Positions 36,867 to 48,893 of a stretch of DNA of 64,000 nucleotides are shown here, piece by piece; position 1 is the stretch's first letter; every line of letters starts with the position of its first letter. A program made the translations under genes and the position numbers. Under the pieces are notes generated by a model, which was not told the DNA's origin, searched no databases, and worked only from the letters and a program-made list of their open reading frames with translations. The DNA is from Tetraselmis striata (taxonomy: Eukaryota > Chlorophyta > Chlorodendrophyceae > Chlorodendrales > Chlorodendraceae). Location: contig VCJN01002920.1 of assembly GCA_006384855.1 (NCBI GenBank), forward strand, positions 1-64,000, given 5' to 3'.

Positions 36867-37650
36867 CCCCCCCCCCCCCCCCGCCATACATTTGATGTTT
36901 GATTTTTTTACAACTCTATTCCCGCTTAGTCGTTGATGCTTAACATGCCAGCTGTCTTACGGACCGGCGGCACATATCCGCATGGGGTCCAGTAAGTGGA
37001 TAGTGCGTAGCGTGCAACCCTCTAAAGGCATGGTCCCTGTGCTTGCAGAGATTGGCACCGTCCTTGCCCCCTCTCTCCACCCTCCCTCCCCCCCCCCCCT
37101 TCGCGCCCCCACCCCATCCCCCAGCCCTCCGGGCGACGTGGCGGAGATATTGCCGTGGCCTTGGTCCCGAGTGGCAGTTCATCCCAGAGCTTTCCCTTTG
37201 CCGGTGCGTTTGTTTTTGTGTCTGTGTCTGCCGCGGGCCCGTAAGCGGTGCTTGATTTTGTATATCTGGAGTATCATGTGCAGCCATTGCACCGCATGGA
37301 TATGCATGATATGCATGCACTACTTGAGGAGGGCAGTGACCTCCGCCGGGGTCTGCTCTGGTGGGTTCAAGCGACCTGGGCGCATGACCCCCCCGCATAA
37401 TCTGTGTTTCCTGGGGTGCAAGCATTTAGTGGGGGAGTGTAAACAGCAACTGGGGGGGGGGGGGGGGGGGGAGGGGGGGGGGGGGAAGGTTAATCCTCAT
37501 CCGAGCCTTCGAGGAAAACCGCGCGACACGAGGGGGGCGTGCGGAGCCCCGAGCACAACACTCGTTATCCGCGAAACTGAATGCTATGTCTATCTCAATA
37601 TTTTATATAGTAGTACCTGGTCAGTGGTAGTGGTGATGTGATGTGGTGTG
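36867..37650. other. Spacer with C and G runs
   Basis: A C run lies at 36867-36881 and an interrupted G run at 37452-37485. No gene is supported. Confidence 0.4.
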
Positions 37651-37701
37651 GTGATGTGTAGTCGTCTGTTGTAGGCTCAAGTGTACATGCATTCAAACCG
37701 C

Positions 37702-38480
37702 TCATGCGCGGCACATGCCACATCCCTTAAACGATGCACAGTGGTGCAACGTTTTGGCCCCGCCCATACTACGCGGGATGCGTGGGCTTTCCATCTGCTC
37801 CAGTCCATGCTCAAATGGCATGCGCATGTAGGGTATAAATTCATATATTTGCATTAGTGTTTCCAGGTTGAGGTTGCCCTGCGCCTGCAACATTGCGTAT
37901 GTAGGGTGATGATACAGCAAACAGTGTTTCCACGTAATGTTATTAATATAGATACATGCCATTTGTGGGCCACTAGTCTCACAATAACGAACAACGGGTA
38001 AATAGCCACGTCCCACCGTAGGAAAGCTTCGCCCTACATATCTTAGACGAAGCGAAGCTGGCCTGGGCTCTCATCCCTGCTGGCCAACAAACCAACTCAC
38101 GCCATTGATAGTTGTGTGACTGTCCCATGGGTGCAGCTGAGGTCCCCTCCCGGGATGAATTCCCGCAATAGCTGGATGCTCTCAATTTGTTGTTGGCAAC
38201 TTAGTTTAAGCAATAGGGTGTGCAGCGAAAAGGCACAGATTCTGCATTTAAAAAAAAACATCCAGCAATTCTTCTGAATGATTAACTCACACTGAATATG
38301 GCTGGGCGTGGACTAGCTGCCCCTTCGGGTGCGGGCCCAAAGTAACATGCATAGCTAGCAAAGTCAGCCCTCTGAAAGGCAATGTGTACCAGCAGATGGT
38401 GTCTTGACTGTGACCAAGCGGCTCCCGGAAACATACCAGTATGTTTGTATACAAAGCGCTCACGATGTGGCGCCACTGAT
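37702..38480 (-). other. Unidentified exon-like frames, minus strand
   Basis: Three stretches look like exons. About 38500-38282 ends at a GTGAGT donor. About 38200-38100 reads QQIESIQLLREFIPGGDL and THGTVTQLSMA and ends at GTGAGTT. About 37975-37702 reads YINNITWKHCLLYHHPTYAM and ETLMQIYEFIPYMRMPFEHG. The donor signals and non-repetitive protein sense support a gene here. The product is not recognised, and it is unclear whether it is separate from the DUF1997-like gene upstream. Confidence 0.4.
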
Positions 38481-38483
38481 GTA

Positions 38484-39647
38484 TCACGGAAAACATGCAT
38501 TCACTGAGAGGACGCCGACGCTGCCACATTCTGAACGGCACCAGCTGGGCGGCCTGCCCTTGTATCTCGGTACTCTCCATCTACCGCCCACCTGGCATTG
38601 GCAACACCGGGCAGCATGTGGAGTCAGGGGGCACATCCGGGGTTCACTGTGATGAGCAGGGCGCAGGGGCAGGAGTAACACAGCCACACTGCATTCAACA
38701 AAACATTGAAAGCTAGGGTGGTGGAACCTGTCGTAATCCTTTGCGAGCTCCGATATAAATGTCTTTTGCAGGACTCCTAGCATCATGCGCATGACGCTAT
38801 TGCCGGATGACTCGAGCTGGGATGTTGGTAGGAGAGCGAATGGGCCGGGAGGGTCCACCAGCACCTGAGATTGGTACACCCGAGATTCCAGTGAGTGAGT
38901 GCAAGGCACAACAGGAGACAAATCATCCATATACATGCACAATTTGGCCAGTCAGGAAGTTTGATGTTTAGGCAAGGACCTTGATCTCTGAATTGCTGGT
39001 GATAGAAGGAGGATTAGTTTCCCACGTGAATTGCGTCTCAACTGAGAACTGTATGGCCTCGGTGAGCCGCAGATCTGTCACCATCTGCGATCCACTCAGA
39101 ACACACTCCATCGCCGAAATTTGTACCATGTCCTCGCAGCTGCAGTTGCAAAACCACACATAATTAGAATGGCTGTGCCGCCTGCTCCCGACTGAGGTAG
39201 ATTGGTTGTGCATAAGCACGTCTGGTCGTAGTGAGATGCAACAGCATCGGCGCCCCACAGCGGCCATGATCTGCCTCTGTAATAAGCCAAGCCACACCCA
39301 CCTCACCACCCGCGTCTTCACGACAGGTTGAACCCACAAGTTGAAGAATTGAAGCTTGGGTGCGGACAATGAAAAAACATCGTCATCGATTCTCTCCAGC
39401 TTTGCATCTGGAGAGTTTCGATGCAGTGTTGGTCAGGCGCAAAAAGGTTTCCAGAGAAATCCAGTTTCCCATAGGAACCTCCACGTCATGTTTTGATAGC
39501 AGTCATGACGTTCCATTACAGCAACCGATCAGGTAAATTAAACGTCCTCCCCATCATACAAACGTACCCAAAGGCAACGGAATGTTGACATAGTTAGACA
39601 CAGGGAGCCGCATGTACGAATCCAAACTCGCTCCCTCGTCATGGCGT
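38484..39647 (-). CDS. DUF1997-like protein, 4 exons visible, 5' end not found
   Basis: Minus-strand exons 39647-39568, 39407-39302, 39139-38980 and from 38864, with all joins in frame. The product reads SLDSYMRLPVSNYVNIPLPL, DAKLERIDDDVFSLSAPKLQ, FFNLWVQPVV, ISAMECVLSGSQMV, EIKVLVDPPGPFALLP, LESSGNSVMRMMLGVLQKTF and SELAKDYDRF. This is the pattern I recall for DUF1997 proteins of plants and cyanobacteria: a short start resembling LPSSQY, a central cysteine strand, PPF-LP, then a helix ending in DY-x-W/F. Function of the family is unknown to me. The first exon, with any transit peptide, is not identified. The 3' end is uncertain: the frame runs to 38484, but the protein may end or splice soon after DYDRF. 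Confidence 0.65.
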
Positions 39648-41511
39648 CTGCAAACAAGCAGACTCAATGAAGGCAACTTTGAGCAGTGCTCCGTGTGCAC
39701 GCAAGACAAAAGGGCGAGCGACGGGGTGGAGGGAGAGTGGGGGTGAAGTCGCACCTCGAGGTTGGCACTGTTAGTTTATCAGCAGCCGTCACTGTTACCT
39801 GAGAGGCACATACGTGTAAGGTATCTATCGATATGTAAGGTGTGTTGGGGTGCGAGCACTCTAATAACACTGAGGATCCAGCCTGAGAAAAGTTACCCGG
39901 TAGCTTTTCTTCTCATCGGGCGAGCCCTCGATCCGGTTCGCCGCACACCGGACGTTCGATTGGCCGAAACGTGGCGCGCGGGAGGATACATTGTCGCCGC
40001 GACGGCCAGCAAGACTCGTCTTTGAGAAAGGCACAACCTGGGCTGGCCGCTGACTTAGACACGCCGTCATGGCCACAGCATTTCTCCTGCGGAGGTGCAC
40101 TCGGGCGATCAGCTTTGCCGGAAGACCTCGCCGAGGTATCAGCGTGGCGGGCCAACACGCCTCGAGTACGGATGTAGGTTGGCATGTTGCTTCCAAACTC
40201 GGCACCGTACTATTAGTAATGTAACCCGCACAATCCAACAGCAGGCAAATCTTTTAAAGAATATACCCACTGAAAGTAAGGGGTCGTGTGTGCAGAGGGG
40301 AAGCGTGCGATCTTGATACCCACCGGTGTGTCACGTGAACTGGGGACGTGGCGGTTGAGGCGGGAAGCAGTGTCGCTGGCAGCTGCCACAATGTACCCGC
40401 CTTACCGCAATTCAACAGAGGATGACACGGGCAGCGTCATTACAGGTATCAGCGCCAGCTGGCGCGCCGCGGCGGTAGTCATCATATCGCGTGGGCGGAT
40501 ACCAATCATTTGGTAAGGATTAGCGCCGCCCGGCAGCATCGTCGCGCGCACCGAATTTAAAATATCCCACATTAGTCGCTATTCTTCATAAAATCTTTTT
40601 TTTCAACCTCTCGCAATTATGCAAAGAAACAAGCCCACATATCGTTCAAATATAAGGGACTGTGAGAAAGGGAAATTGCCATTATTACTATTTCTCCAGC
40701 GTGTAGTACTGCCTCAGGGCGGAGAAATACTGTACAAATATGATGCATTCGTACCAGTACCGGAGAAGTCGCACCCGTGTCTGAATTAGATATCGCGATT
40801 TCTCCCGGATCCCAGGAGCAACGGAGCCGCTACAGTCCGACAGTAGGCGGGTTGGCTGTGGGATGGGATCGACCCGCCCCGCCCAGCCAACCCGCTCATC
40901 TGTAGTGGGCGGTCTCCACCCCGCCTCGTGATCACGCCGCTCAGCTACATCCGGATGTTCACACGAGCCGCTGATTGGGAGGCTAGGGTTATTGCGCATG
41001 CTGAGTCGGGGCGGGGAGGGGCGGCGCACGGTGGAAGACCCGCGAAGAGGTCGGCCGCGACTCGCTAAGTTCCTGTCAACACATCGCCTAGTTATATGGT
41101 ATGGCGGCTAGGCGACGGGTCGTCCGGTCGACTGGGGCGAGGAGGGCAGGCTGCGGGTTGCGGGGGCTACGCATCCTCCGGCGCGCCGGAGTGGGGCGCG
41201 TGGGGCTGGTATGATCCCGGCTTGCTTGGCGCCGCGTCGACGACATGCCGACGAGGGCTGACGATTGGATGCAAACATCAGCGAGCCCGCGGAACTATAG
41301 CGCGATGTATTGGGTCGCTATTTCTTCCGCGGGAGAAACACTTCTCCTGCGGGAGAAATAGATATAAAGGATTAGGCATGTATTTCTCCCTGTCTGGAAG
41401 CCTTTGTCCCGTGGGAGAAGTAGCGATTTCTCCCTGTGACCGTTCTCCGCTATTCGAATAGCATGGGTACAATGTACGGACAATGTATGGCTACCCGTAC
41501 GGACGAAGTAC
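39648..41511. other. Spacer with repeated TTTCTCC / GGAGAAA palindromes
   Basis: Words of the form TTTCTCC-(n)-GGAGAAA recur near 40083, 40687, 40718, 40798, 41322, 41342 and 41405. The pairs at 41322-41360 form perfect short hairpins (CTCCCGCGGGAG and CTCCTGCGGGAG). No gene is recognised. Confidence 0.4.
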
Positions 41512-41519
41512 CGATATTT
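41512..41519. repeat. 8-bp target site duplication, left
   Basis: CGATATTT, identical to 48886-48893. It directly flanks the terminal inverted repeat CAGACAGACC. Confidence 0.85.
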
Positions 41520-41962
41520 CAGACAGACCTCACAGCTCATCAAGATATTCGTCTTGTTAGATGCCGGTCCCGGGCGTAAGCTAACAAGGTAGACAAGGTA
41601 AACTAACAAGGTGCCCGTACGTTGTTAGCAAGGTGACCGCACGTTGCTAACAAGGTGATCGCACCTTGAGGTCGTCCATGATCACGTTGTTACATGCCCC
41701 GCCCCGCCCGCCCGGTGTGTCGGTGTAGTCCGGTCACCTCATAGTGCGTCCGCGGATGCAACGCGCCCGGACTACTCGCCCCCGCTTGTGCCGCGCCGGC
41801 GCGCTTCCCAGCGCAGCACTGCCAGCCCGGCCTCTCCATTACAGGTACCCATCTCCGCCCCGCGATGCTTCAACTAGACTTCCGTCTCCAGTATCCGTAA
41901 GCCCCCCCCTCCCGTCTCCCCATTCGTCTTCCAGTGTCTACCAATATCGACTGTGTTCGGAA

Positions 41963-42000
<38 letters not shown>

Positions 42001-43473
42001 CTGGCGATCCTGTACGCACGTGATCTCCGCTGCGCCGGCGTGGCGCCGACGACCTGCCGACCTCCCACCGCACCCCGGCGTCATGGCCGCGCGGGCAAGC
42101 AGTCGCTAAGTTTTGAATTGCCCATACGCATGGGCGTATGTCTGGTGGGTGATATGGGGAGTCGCGGCCTAATGCGTCAACTGATGGCCCGTCAGCGCAG
42201 CACTGCCGGCTCGGCCGCTGTCCATTACCCATCTCCGCACTGCGCTGCTGAAACTATACATCCTTTGCCAGTACCTGGAAGCCTCCCTTCCCCCTTCGTC
42301 TTCCAGTGTCTGGCCTGTCTACCAATATGGATTGTGTTCGCGGGTGGGGGGGGGAGGGGGGGGCTTGTCGGACGGCGCGTGTGTAGGTCCGTGGTGTCCG
42401 TGGTGCCTACGTCCTGCCGACCTCCTCCCCGCACCTCGGCATTACGCACGCGCGGACACGCAGTTACAAACTTTGATTAGCCTATACGTATGGGCGTATG
42501 TCTGGTGGGAGATGTGGGGAGTAGCGGCCTATTGCGTCTACTGATGGCCCGTCGGCGGGTCGTGCTCGGATCATATGCGCAGTATTTTCCGACTTGACGC
42601 TGGGGCGGGACAGCGTGGGTGGAGCGGCGCATACTGCGCGGTGCGCGTGGTCGCTGCCCGCGGGAGTGGAGCTACCTACCAGCCGGTGGGAGTCGGGATG
42701 TCGCACCGCGGATGGCATGGGGCGGTGTTCAATGGGCCCGGGCGGCATTTTCCGCGCGCCGGGAGGGCCGCGGCGGGTGTCAGTCGTCCAATACGCCCCA
42801 CGCAGGGGCAGGGGGTGGGGCCTCCTATGCCTCCTGGTGGGCGATGTGATGAGTCGCGGCCTATTGCGTTAACTGATGGCCCGCCGGCGGGTCATCCTCG
42901 GATAGATGAGCGCACACCATAAGACCGACCCTGCTATCGGAGGGCTTGCAGGGACTTTCAGGGAGATTGCCTTTGGAAGGGGCACGAGCTTTCACACTTG
43001 GTGATTGCAGCTGCGCGAGCGGGTCATGTCGATGTGCTTGGGTGGTTGTGACACGTAGAATATTGTGCCCCCATCGACACTAGGTACCCGATGACTACCC
43101 TCCAGCATGTGCTGCGGAAGGGGGGCACATCCGTGTATTGGACTGGATGTGGCTGATGAAGCACGCGGACATTTCGGATGCGATCCACTGTGGACTACGC
43201 GCCAGGTAGGGGACAACCATAAGATGGGGCATCCATCGCAGCCTGAACACTTGGAATCCAGAATTGCTGCACGGCTGCTGGAAGCAACTTGCGTTGTCTG
43301 GGGACTTGCATTTTTTGCAGTTCGCCAGTGCCGCTGGAGTTCCGATGGGTTCTGGGTTACTTGCGGCTGCAACAAGGCAAGGCCATGTGCTGTGGTGTCG
43401 TGGTTAATGAAAGCGGCAGGCATGCAGGTGGATATAGACACGACTGAGGAGGCGGCGCGTGGTGGGCACAATC
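41520..43473 (+). repeat. Left terminal inverted repeat arm
   Basis: Near-perfect reverse complement of 46941-48885, including a G run at 41963-42000 that pairs with a shorter C run at 48420-48445. Three sub-blocks inside the arm each carry a GTATGTCTGGTGGG-like word (near 42137, 42497 and, more weakly, 42835), so the arm itself contains diverged repeats. Confidence 0.88.
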
Positions 43474-44005
43474 ATGGCATGTGACGGCGGCGTGACTGCT
43501 GGAATAAACCATCCCCAGCGACGGATATGCCAACAACACAACCCATGTAACCCATATCCCATTGTGATCGACACTGTATGGGGATCCCCCTTCTTGGGTG
43601 CGGTGTGACAGTGGCCTCAGGCATGCGTTGGGCTCAAATGGCTAACACATGGGGCAACGTGGGCAATTGCCGGTGCTGCGCAATGATTCCCGGCAGCGGG
43701 TTGCATGCATTGCCTGGAAATAACCGTGTGGGCACCGATTGGTGCGGGTTGACATGAAACTCGCAGCAAGTGTTGTCTACGTTGAGCATATACTACACGG
43801 CACTGTCATGGTTTGGCCATCACATGGGGCAACGCGGTCATGGGCCAACGAATTAGGCTACGGCAAGTAGGTGTGGCCCACGCCACCCACGCCCCCACGC
43901 CGCAGCCGGCCGCGCCTTAACAATCCAGCTGCGATATGCGCCCACGACAATGCGGTTGAATATTCCAGCCATGCGATGTGATATCAACGGTGGGGATACT
44001 GCTGT

Positions 44006-44890
44006 GTGACAAGTGTACACCACTTCAAGGGACGCGGGGGCAACGATCGGTGCGGTTTCAGGTCAAACTCGATGCAAGTGTTACATACATATACTACACG
44101 GCATTGCCACGGTTTTGTCTGCAATGGCCAGCACATATGAGGCAGCGCGGGCGTGGGCCGGCGAATTAAGCTGCGGGGATAGCTGTAAATATGGTTTCGG
44201 AGCATAGAGTATGAAGTAGCGGCGCGGCAGTGCTACTATTGTGTTCGGCGTGTGTGGTGTCCATGGCCCGACTAATACGGGTTTGGGCAGTGTTTTCTAG
44301 ACATGTGTGATGCATTCCATGCGCTAAGGGCGTGTCGGCGTGCATTATTTGTTGACTGTGGTGCCGTATACGCACTGCCGGTAGAGTGCCCTACATGACA
44401 AGTGTACACCACGTCAAGGAACGCGGGGGCATCGATCGGTGTGGTTTGGGCTTAAACTCGCGGCAAGTGTTGCTTACATATACTACACGGCACGGCCGTG
44501 CTTAAATTATACGGTGTGACAAATGCACACCACTTCAAGGGACGCGGGGGCAACGATCGGTGCGGTTTGAGCTCAAACTCGATACAAGTGTTACATACAT
44601 ATAATACACGGCATTGCCACGGTTTTGTCTACAATGGCCAGCACATATGAGGCAGCGCGGGCGTGGGCCGGCGAATTAAGCTGCGGGGATAGCTGTGAAT
44701 ATGGTTTCGGAGCATGGAGTATGAAGCAGCGGCGCGGCCGTGCTACTGTTGTGTTCGGGGTGTGTGTGTTGTCCGTGGCCTATTAACATGGTTTTTTGTG
44801 GTGGCTTCCGGACGTGTGTTACGCATGCCATGCATTACGGGGGTATCTGCGTACATCATTTGTTGTGGTGCCGTATACGCACTGACGGTC
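44006..44890. repeat. Tandem repeat of about 508 bp in the transposon core
   Basis: 44006-44390 and 44514-44900 are highly similar (GTGTACACCACTTCAAGGGA or a variant, GGCGAATTAAGCTGCGGGGA). A partial copy lies at 44397-44510 and a more diverged one near 43735-43870. An inverted, diverged copy lies near 46500-46680. Confidence 0.75.
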
Positions 44891-46157
44891 ACTCACAGGT
44901 CACTCCCTCACATCATCACCGGTGTGATGTTGTTATGCGTTCATGTCCCTCGTGGCTTGCCCGGAGCACTACAGGCGTCCCGCAGGAACCATTTCATCAC
45001 ATCCCAGGTACCGTTTCATCAAGTTGCTTGAGCTTGGTTTCGGAGCCACCGCGCGTCGCTTCCGGTCGGCCCACCAAGACATTCCGCACCAATGGGACAC
45101 TCATTTGCATCGCTCTCTCCCGATGGGGCTGTTGCATGCCGCAAGTGGCTGGCCCGCGCCGTTGGCGTCCCGCGGGAACCATTTCATCACTTCTCGGGAA
45201 CCATTTCATCAAGTTGCTTGTGCTTTGTAATGGAGAATCGCTTCCGCTCCACCCACCAGCACATGCGCACCGATGGGTCACTCATTTACATCATCACCGG
45301 TGTGCTGTTGTTATGCGTGCATGTCGCTCGTGACTTGCCCGCATCACTAAAGGCGTCCCGCGGGAACCATTTCATCACATCCCGGGTACCATTTCATCAA
45401 GTTGCTTGAGTTTGGTTTCGGAGCCACCGCGCGTCGCTTCCGGTCGGCCCACCAAGACATTCCGCACCAATGGGACACTCATTTGCATCGCCAATTGCTG
45501 ATGGGGCTGTTGCATGCCGCAAGTGGCTGGCCCGCACCGTTGGCGTCCCGCGGGAACCATTTCATCACTTCTCGGGAACCATTTCATCAAGTTGCTTGTG
45601 CTTTGTAATGAAGAATCGCTTCCGCTCCACCCACCAGCACATGCGCACCGATGGGTCACTCATTTACATCGCCGGTGTGATGTTGTTATGCGTGCATGTC
45701 GCTCGTGGCTTGCCCGCATCACTAAAGGCGTCCCGCGGGAACCATTTCATCATATCCCGGGTACCATTTCATCAATAACTTGCTTGAGTTTGGTTTCGGA
45801 GCCACCGCGCGTCGCTTCCGGTCGGCCCACCAAGACATTCCGCACCAATGGGACACTCATTTGCATCGCCAATTGCTGATGGGGCTGTTGCATGCCGCAA
45901 GTGGCTGGCCCGCACCGTTGGCGTCCCGCGGGAACCATTTCATCACTTCTCAGGAACCATTTCATCAAGTTGCTTGTGCTTTGTAATGAAGAATCGCTTC
46001 CGCTCCACCCACCAGCACATGCGCACCGATGGGTCACTCATTTACATCGCCGGTGTGATGTTGTTATGCGTGCATGTCGCTCGTGGCTTGCCCGCATCAC
46101 TAAAGGCGTCCCGCGGGAACAATTTCATCACATCCCGGGTACCATTTCATCAATTTC
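44885..46157. repeat. Satellite-like array: 189-bp monomers in a 378-bp higher-order repeat
   Basis: The word TTGCTTG marks monomer starts at 45024, 45214, 45402, 45592, 45780 and 45970, with spacing alternating 190 and 188. Odd monomers carry TTGCTTGAG and GGTCGGCCCACCAAGACATT; even monomers carry TTGCTTGTG and CCACCCACCAGCACATG. Dimers are far more alike than neighbouring monomers. A partial unit precedes at 44885-45023. Confidence 0.85.
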
Positions 46158-46940
46158 TTGAGCTTGGTTCGAGTTGCTTCGAAGGCACTCGGACAAAGCA
46201 GCTAGCCCCACGCGGGATCGAGGTGGGTTGCTGGAATGCACCTCCTGAAGAGAGTCAAACGGCATGACGCGGCGGTGTCGAAGGTTGCCCGCAACATCCA
46301 ATGCATGGGCGTGTCCCGGTGGAAGTGGGTTTCAGGCTTCATGGCATTGCGGTCCTAGCGCTTCACTTTCCCCAAGCGGACTTCCTTCCAAAACGCCGAG
46401 TTCTTCCCGTACTGCTCTGCATACGACTCCAGCGCTTCCGCCCAGACCATAGCCTACACCCCGACATATGTAGTAAAGATCACATAACCTGACACCCCGC
46501 ATGCGACCACAAACAATGCCAGATAGTATATGTAAGCAACACTTGCTGCAATTTTGAGCTCAAATCGCGACGATCCGTGCCCCCGCATTCATAGACGTGG
46601 TGTACATTTGTCACGCCATATTCCCACTGTTGATATCACATTGCGCGGCTGGAATATTCAACTGCCTTCTTTGTGGGCGCACAGCGCTATTGGATTGCTA
46701 AGGCACGGGCGGCGGTGGCTCGGGCGGCGCAGACCTTTACCCATAGTCACCCCACCTTACCCCCTCCCTTATGTTGCCCGCCATGTGTCCGTTGATGTGG
46801 GTATCGGCCCCCAGCTTGTATCAAACTTACACATCCATGTCATAAATCATTCCGCAACAACAACATTTGCTACGGCATGGCGCACCATTTACTACTACTC
46901 CAGGCATCGGGCCCCATCGCTATCATCTTCTTCATCAACA
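46158..46940. other. Right part of the transposon core
   Basis: 46158-46490 is anonymous. 46500-46760 is a diverged inverted counterpart of about 43870-44110. No coding sequence is recognised. Confidence 0.5.
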
Positions 46941-48885
46941 ACATGTGTCCACCACGCGCCGCCTCTTCAGTCGTGTCTATATCCACCTGCATGCCTGCCG
47001 CTTTCATTTACCACGACACCACAGCACATGGCCTTGCCTTGTTGCAGCCGCAAGTAACCCAGAACCCATCGGAACTCCAGCGGCACGGGCGAACTGCAAA
47101 AAATGCAAGTCCCCAGACAACGCAAGTTGCTTCCAGCAGCCGTGCAGCAATTCTGGATTCCAAGTGTTCAGGCTGCGATGGATGCCCCATCTTATGGTTG
47201 TCCCCTACCTGGCGCGTAGTCCACAGTGGATTGCATCCGAAATGTCCGCGTGCTTCATCAGCCACATCCAGTCCAATACACGGATGTGCCCCCCTTCCGC
47301 AGCACATGCTGGAGGGTAGTCATCGGGTACCTAGTGTCGATGGGGGCACAATATTCTACGTGTCACAATCACCCAAGCACATCAACATGACCCGCTCGCG
47401 CAGCTGCAATCACCAAGTGTGAAAGCTCGTGCCCCTTCCAAACGCAATCTCCCTGAAAGTCCCTGCAAGCCCTCCGATAGCAGGGTCGGTCTTATGGCGT
47501 GCGCTCATCTATCCGAGGATGACCCGCCGGCGGGCCATCAGTTAACGCAATAGGCCGCGACCCATCACATCGCCCACCGGACATAGGAGGAGGCCCCACC
47601 CCCTGCCCCTATCGGCGTGGGGCGTATCGGACGACTGACACCCGCCGCGGCCCTCCCGCCGCGCGGCAAATGCCGCCCGGGCCCATTGAACACAGCCCCA
47701 TGCCATCCGCGGTGCGACATCCCGACTCCCACCGGCTGGTAGGTAGCTCCACTCCCGCGGGCAGCGACCACGCGCACCGCGCAGTATGCGCCGCTCCACC
47801 CACGCTTTCCCGCCCCAGCGTCAAGTCGGAAAATACTGCGCATATGATCCGAGCACGACCCGCCGACGGGCCATCAGTAGACGCAATAGGCCGCTACTCC
47901 CCACATCTCCCACCAGATATACGCCCATACGTATAGGCTAATCAAATTTTGTAACTGCGTGTCCGCGCGTGCGTAATGCCGAGGTGCGGGGAGGAGGTCG
48001 GCAGGACGTAGGCACCACGGACACCACGAACCTACACACGCGCCGTCCGACAAGCCCTCCCCCCCACCCGCGAACACAATCCATATTGGTAGACAGGCCA
48101 GACACTGGAAGACGAAGGGGAAGAAGGGGGAGGGAGGCTTCCAGGTACTGGCAAAGGATGTATAGTTTCAGCAGCGCAGTGCGGAAACGGGTAGTGGACA
48201 GGCCGAGCCGGCAGTGCTGCGCTGACGGGCCATCAGTTGACGCATTAGGCCGCGACTCCCCATATCACCCACCAGACATACGCCCATGCGTATGGGCAAT
48301 TCAAAACTTAGCGACTGCTTGCCCGCGCGGCCATGATGCTGGGGTGCGGTGGGAGGTCGGCAGGTCGTCGGCGCCACGCCGGCGCTGCGGAGATCACGTG
48401 CATACAGGATCGCCATCTCCCCCCCCCCCCCCCCCCCCCCCCCCCTTCCGAACACAGTCGATATTGGTAGATACTGGAAGACGAATGGGGAGACGGGAGG
48501 GGGGGCTTACGGATACTGGAAACGGAAGTCTAGTTGAAGCATCGCGGGGCGGAGATGGGTAATGCAGAGGCCGGGCTGGCAGAGGTGCGCTGGGAAGCGC
48601 GCCGGCGCGGCACAAGCGGGGTCGAGCAGTCCGGGCGGGTTGCATCCGCGGACGCACTATGAGGTGACCGGACTACACCGACACACCGGGCGGGCGGGGC
48701 GGGGCATGTAACAACGTGATCATGGACGACCTCAAGGTGCGATCACCTTGTTTGCAACGTGCGGTCACCTTGTTAGCAACGTGCGGTCACCTTGTTAGTT
48801 TACCTTGTCTACGTACCTTGTTAGCTTACGCCCGGGACCGGCATCTAACAAGACGAATATCTTGATGAGCTGTGAGGTCTGTCTG
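46941..48885 (-). repeat. Right terminal inverted repeat arm
   Basis: Reverse complement of 41520-43473 with few differences, mostly small indels in homopolymers and the CTAACAAGGT cluster. Confidence 0.88.
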
Positions 48886-48893
48886 CGATATTT
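48886..48893. repeat. 8-bp target site duplication, right
   Basis: CGATATTT, identical to 41512-41519. Confidence 0.85.

Larger units (their letters stand above)
41520..48885. mobile_element. Giant palindromic DNA transposon (7.37 kb), non-autonomous
   Basis: The ends are exact inverted repeats (CAGACAGACCTCACAG inward from each end), flanked by a perfect 8-bp direct repeat CGATATTT. Inverted arms of about 1.95 kb each (41520-43473 and 46941-48885) are near-identical, and weaker inverted homology continues to about 44100 and 46500. Just inside each end lie several copies of CTAACAAGGT, like sub-terminal transposase sites. The core holds tandem repeats. No transposase is recognisable, so it would need one in trans. 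An 8-bp duplication fits hAT or P-type superfamilies; the class is not settled. Confidence 0.85.

Noticed and set aside
41744-42922. Proline/glycine-rich frames in the transposon arms, mirrored at 47.5-48.7 kb
   Set aside because: They are driven by the G/C runs and occur in both arms on opposite strands, with no family motifs.
44740-46267. Series of long overlapping plus-strand frames over 44.7-46.3 kb
   Set aside because: They repeat exactly with the 378-bp satellite period and appear in several frames at once. They are by-products of the tandem array, not genes.
43992-47422. Frames of 150-180 codons at 42992-43471 (-) and 46877-47422 (+)
   Set aside because: They are the same sequence in the two inverted arms, lack conserved motifs, and the complementary strand is equally open.
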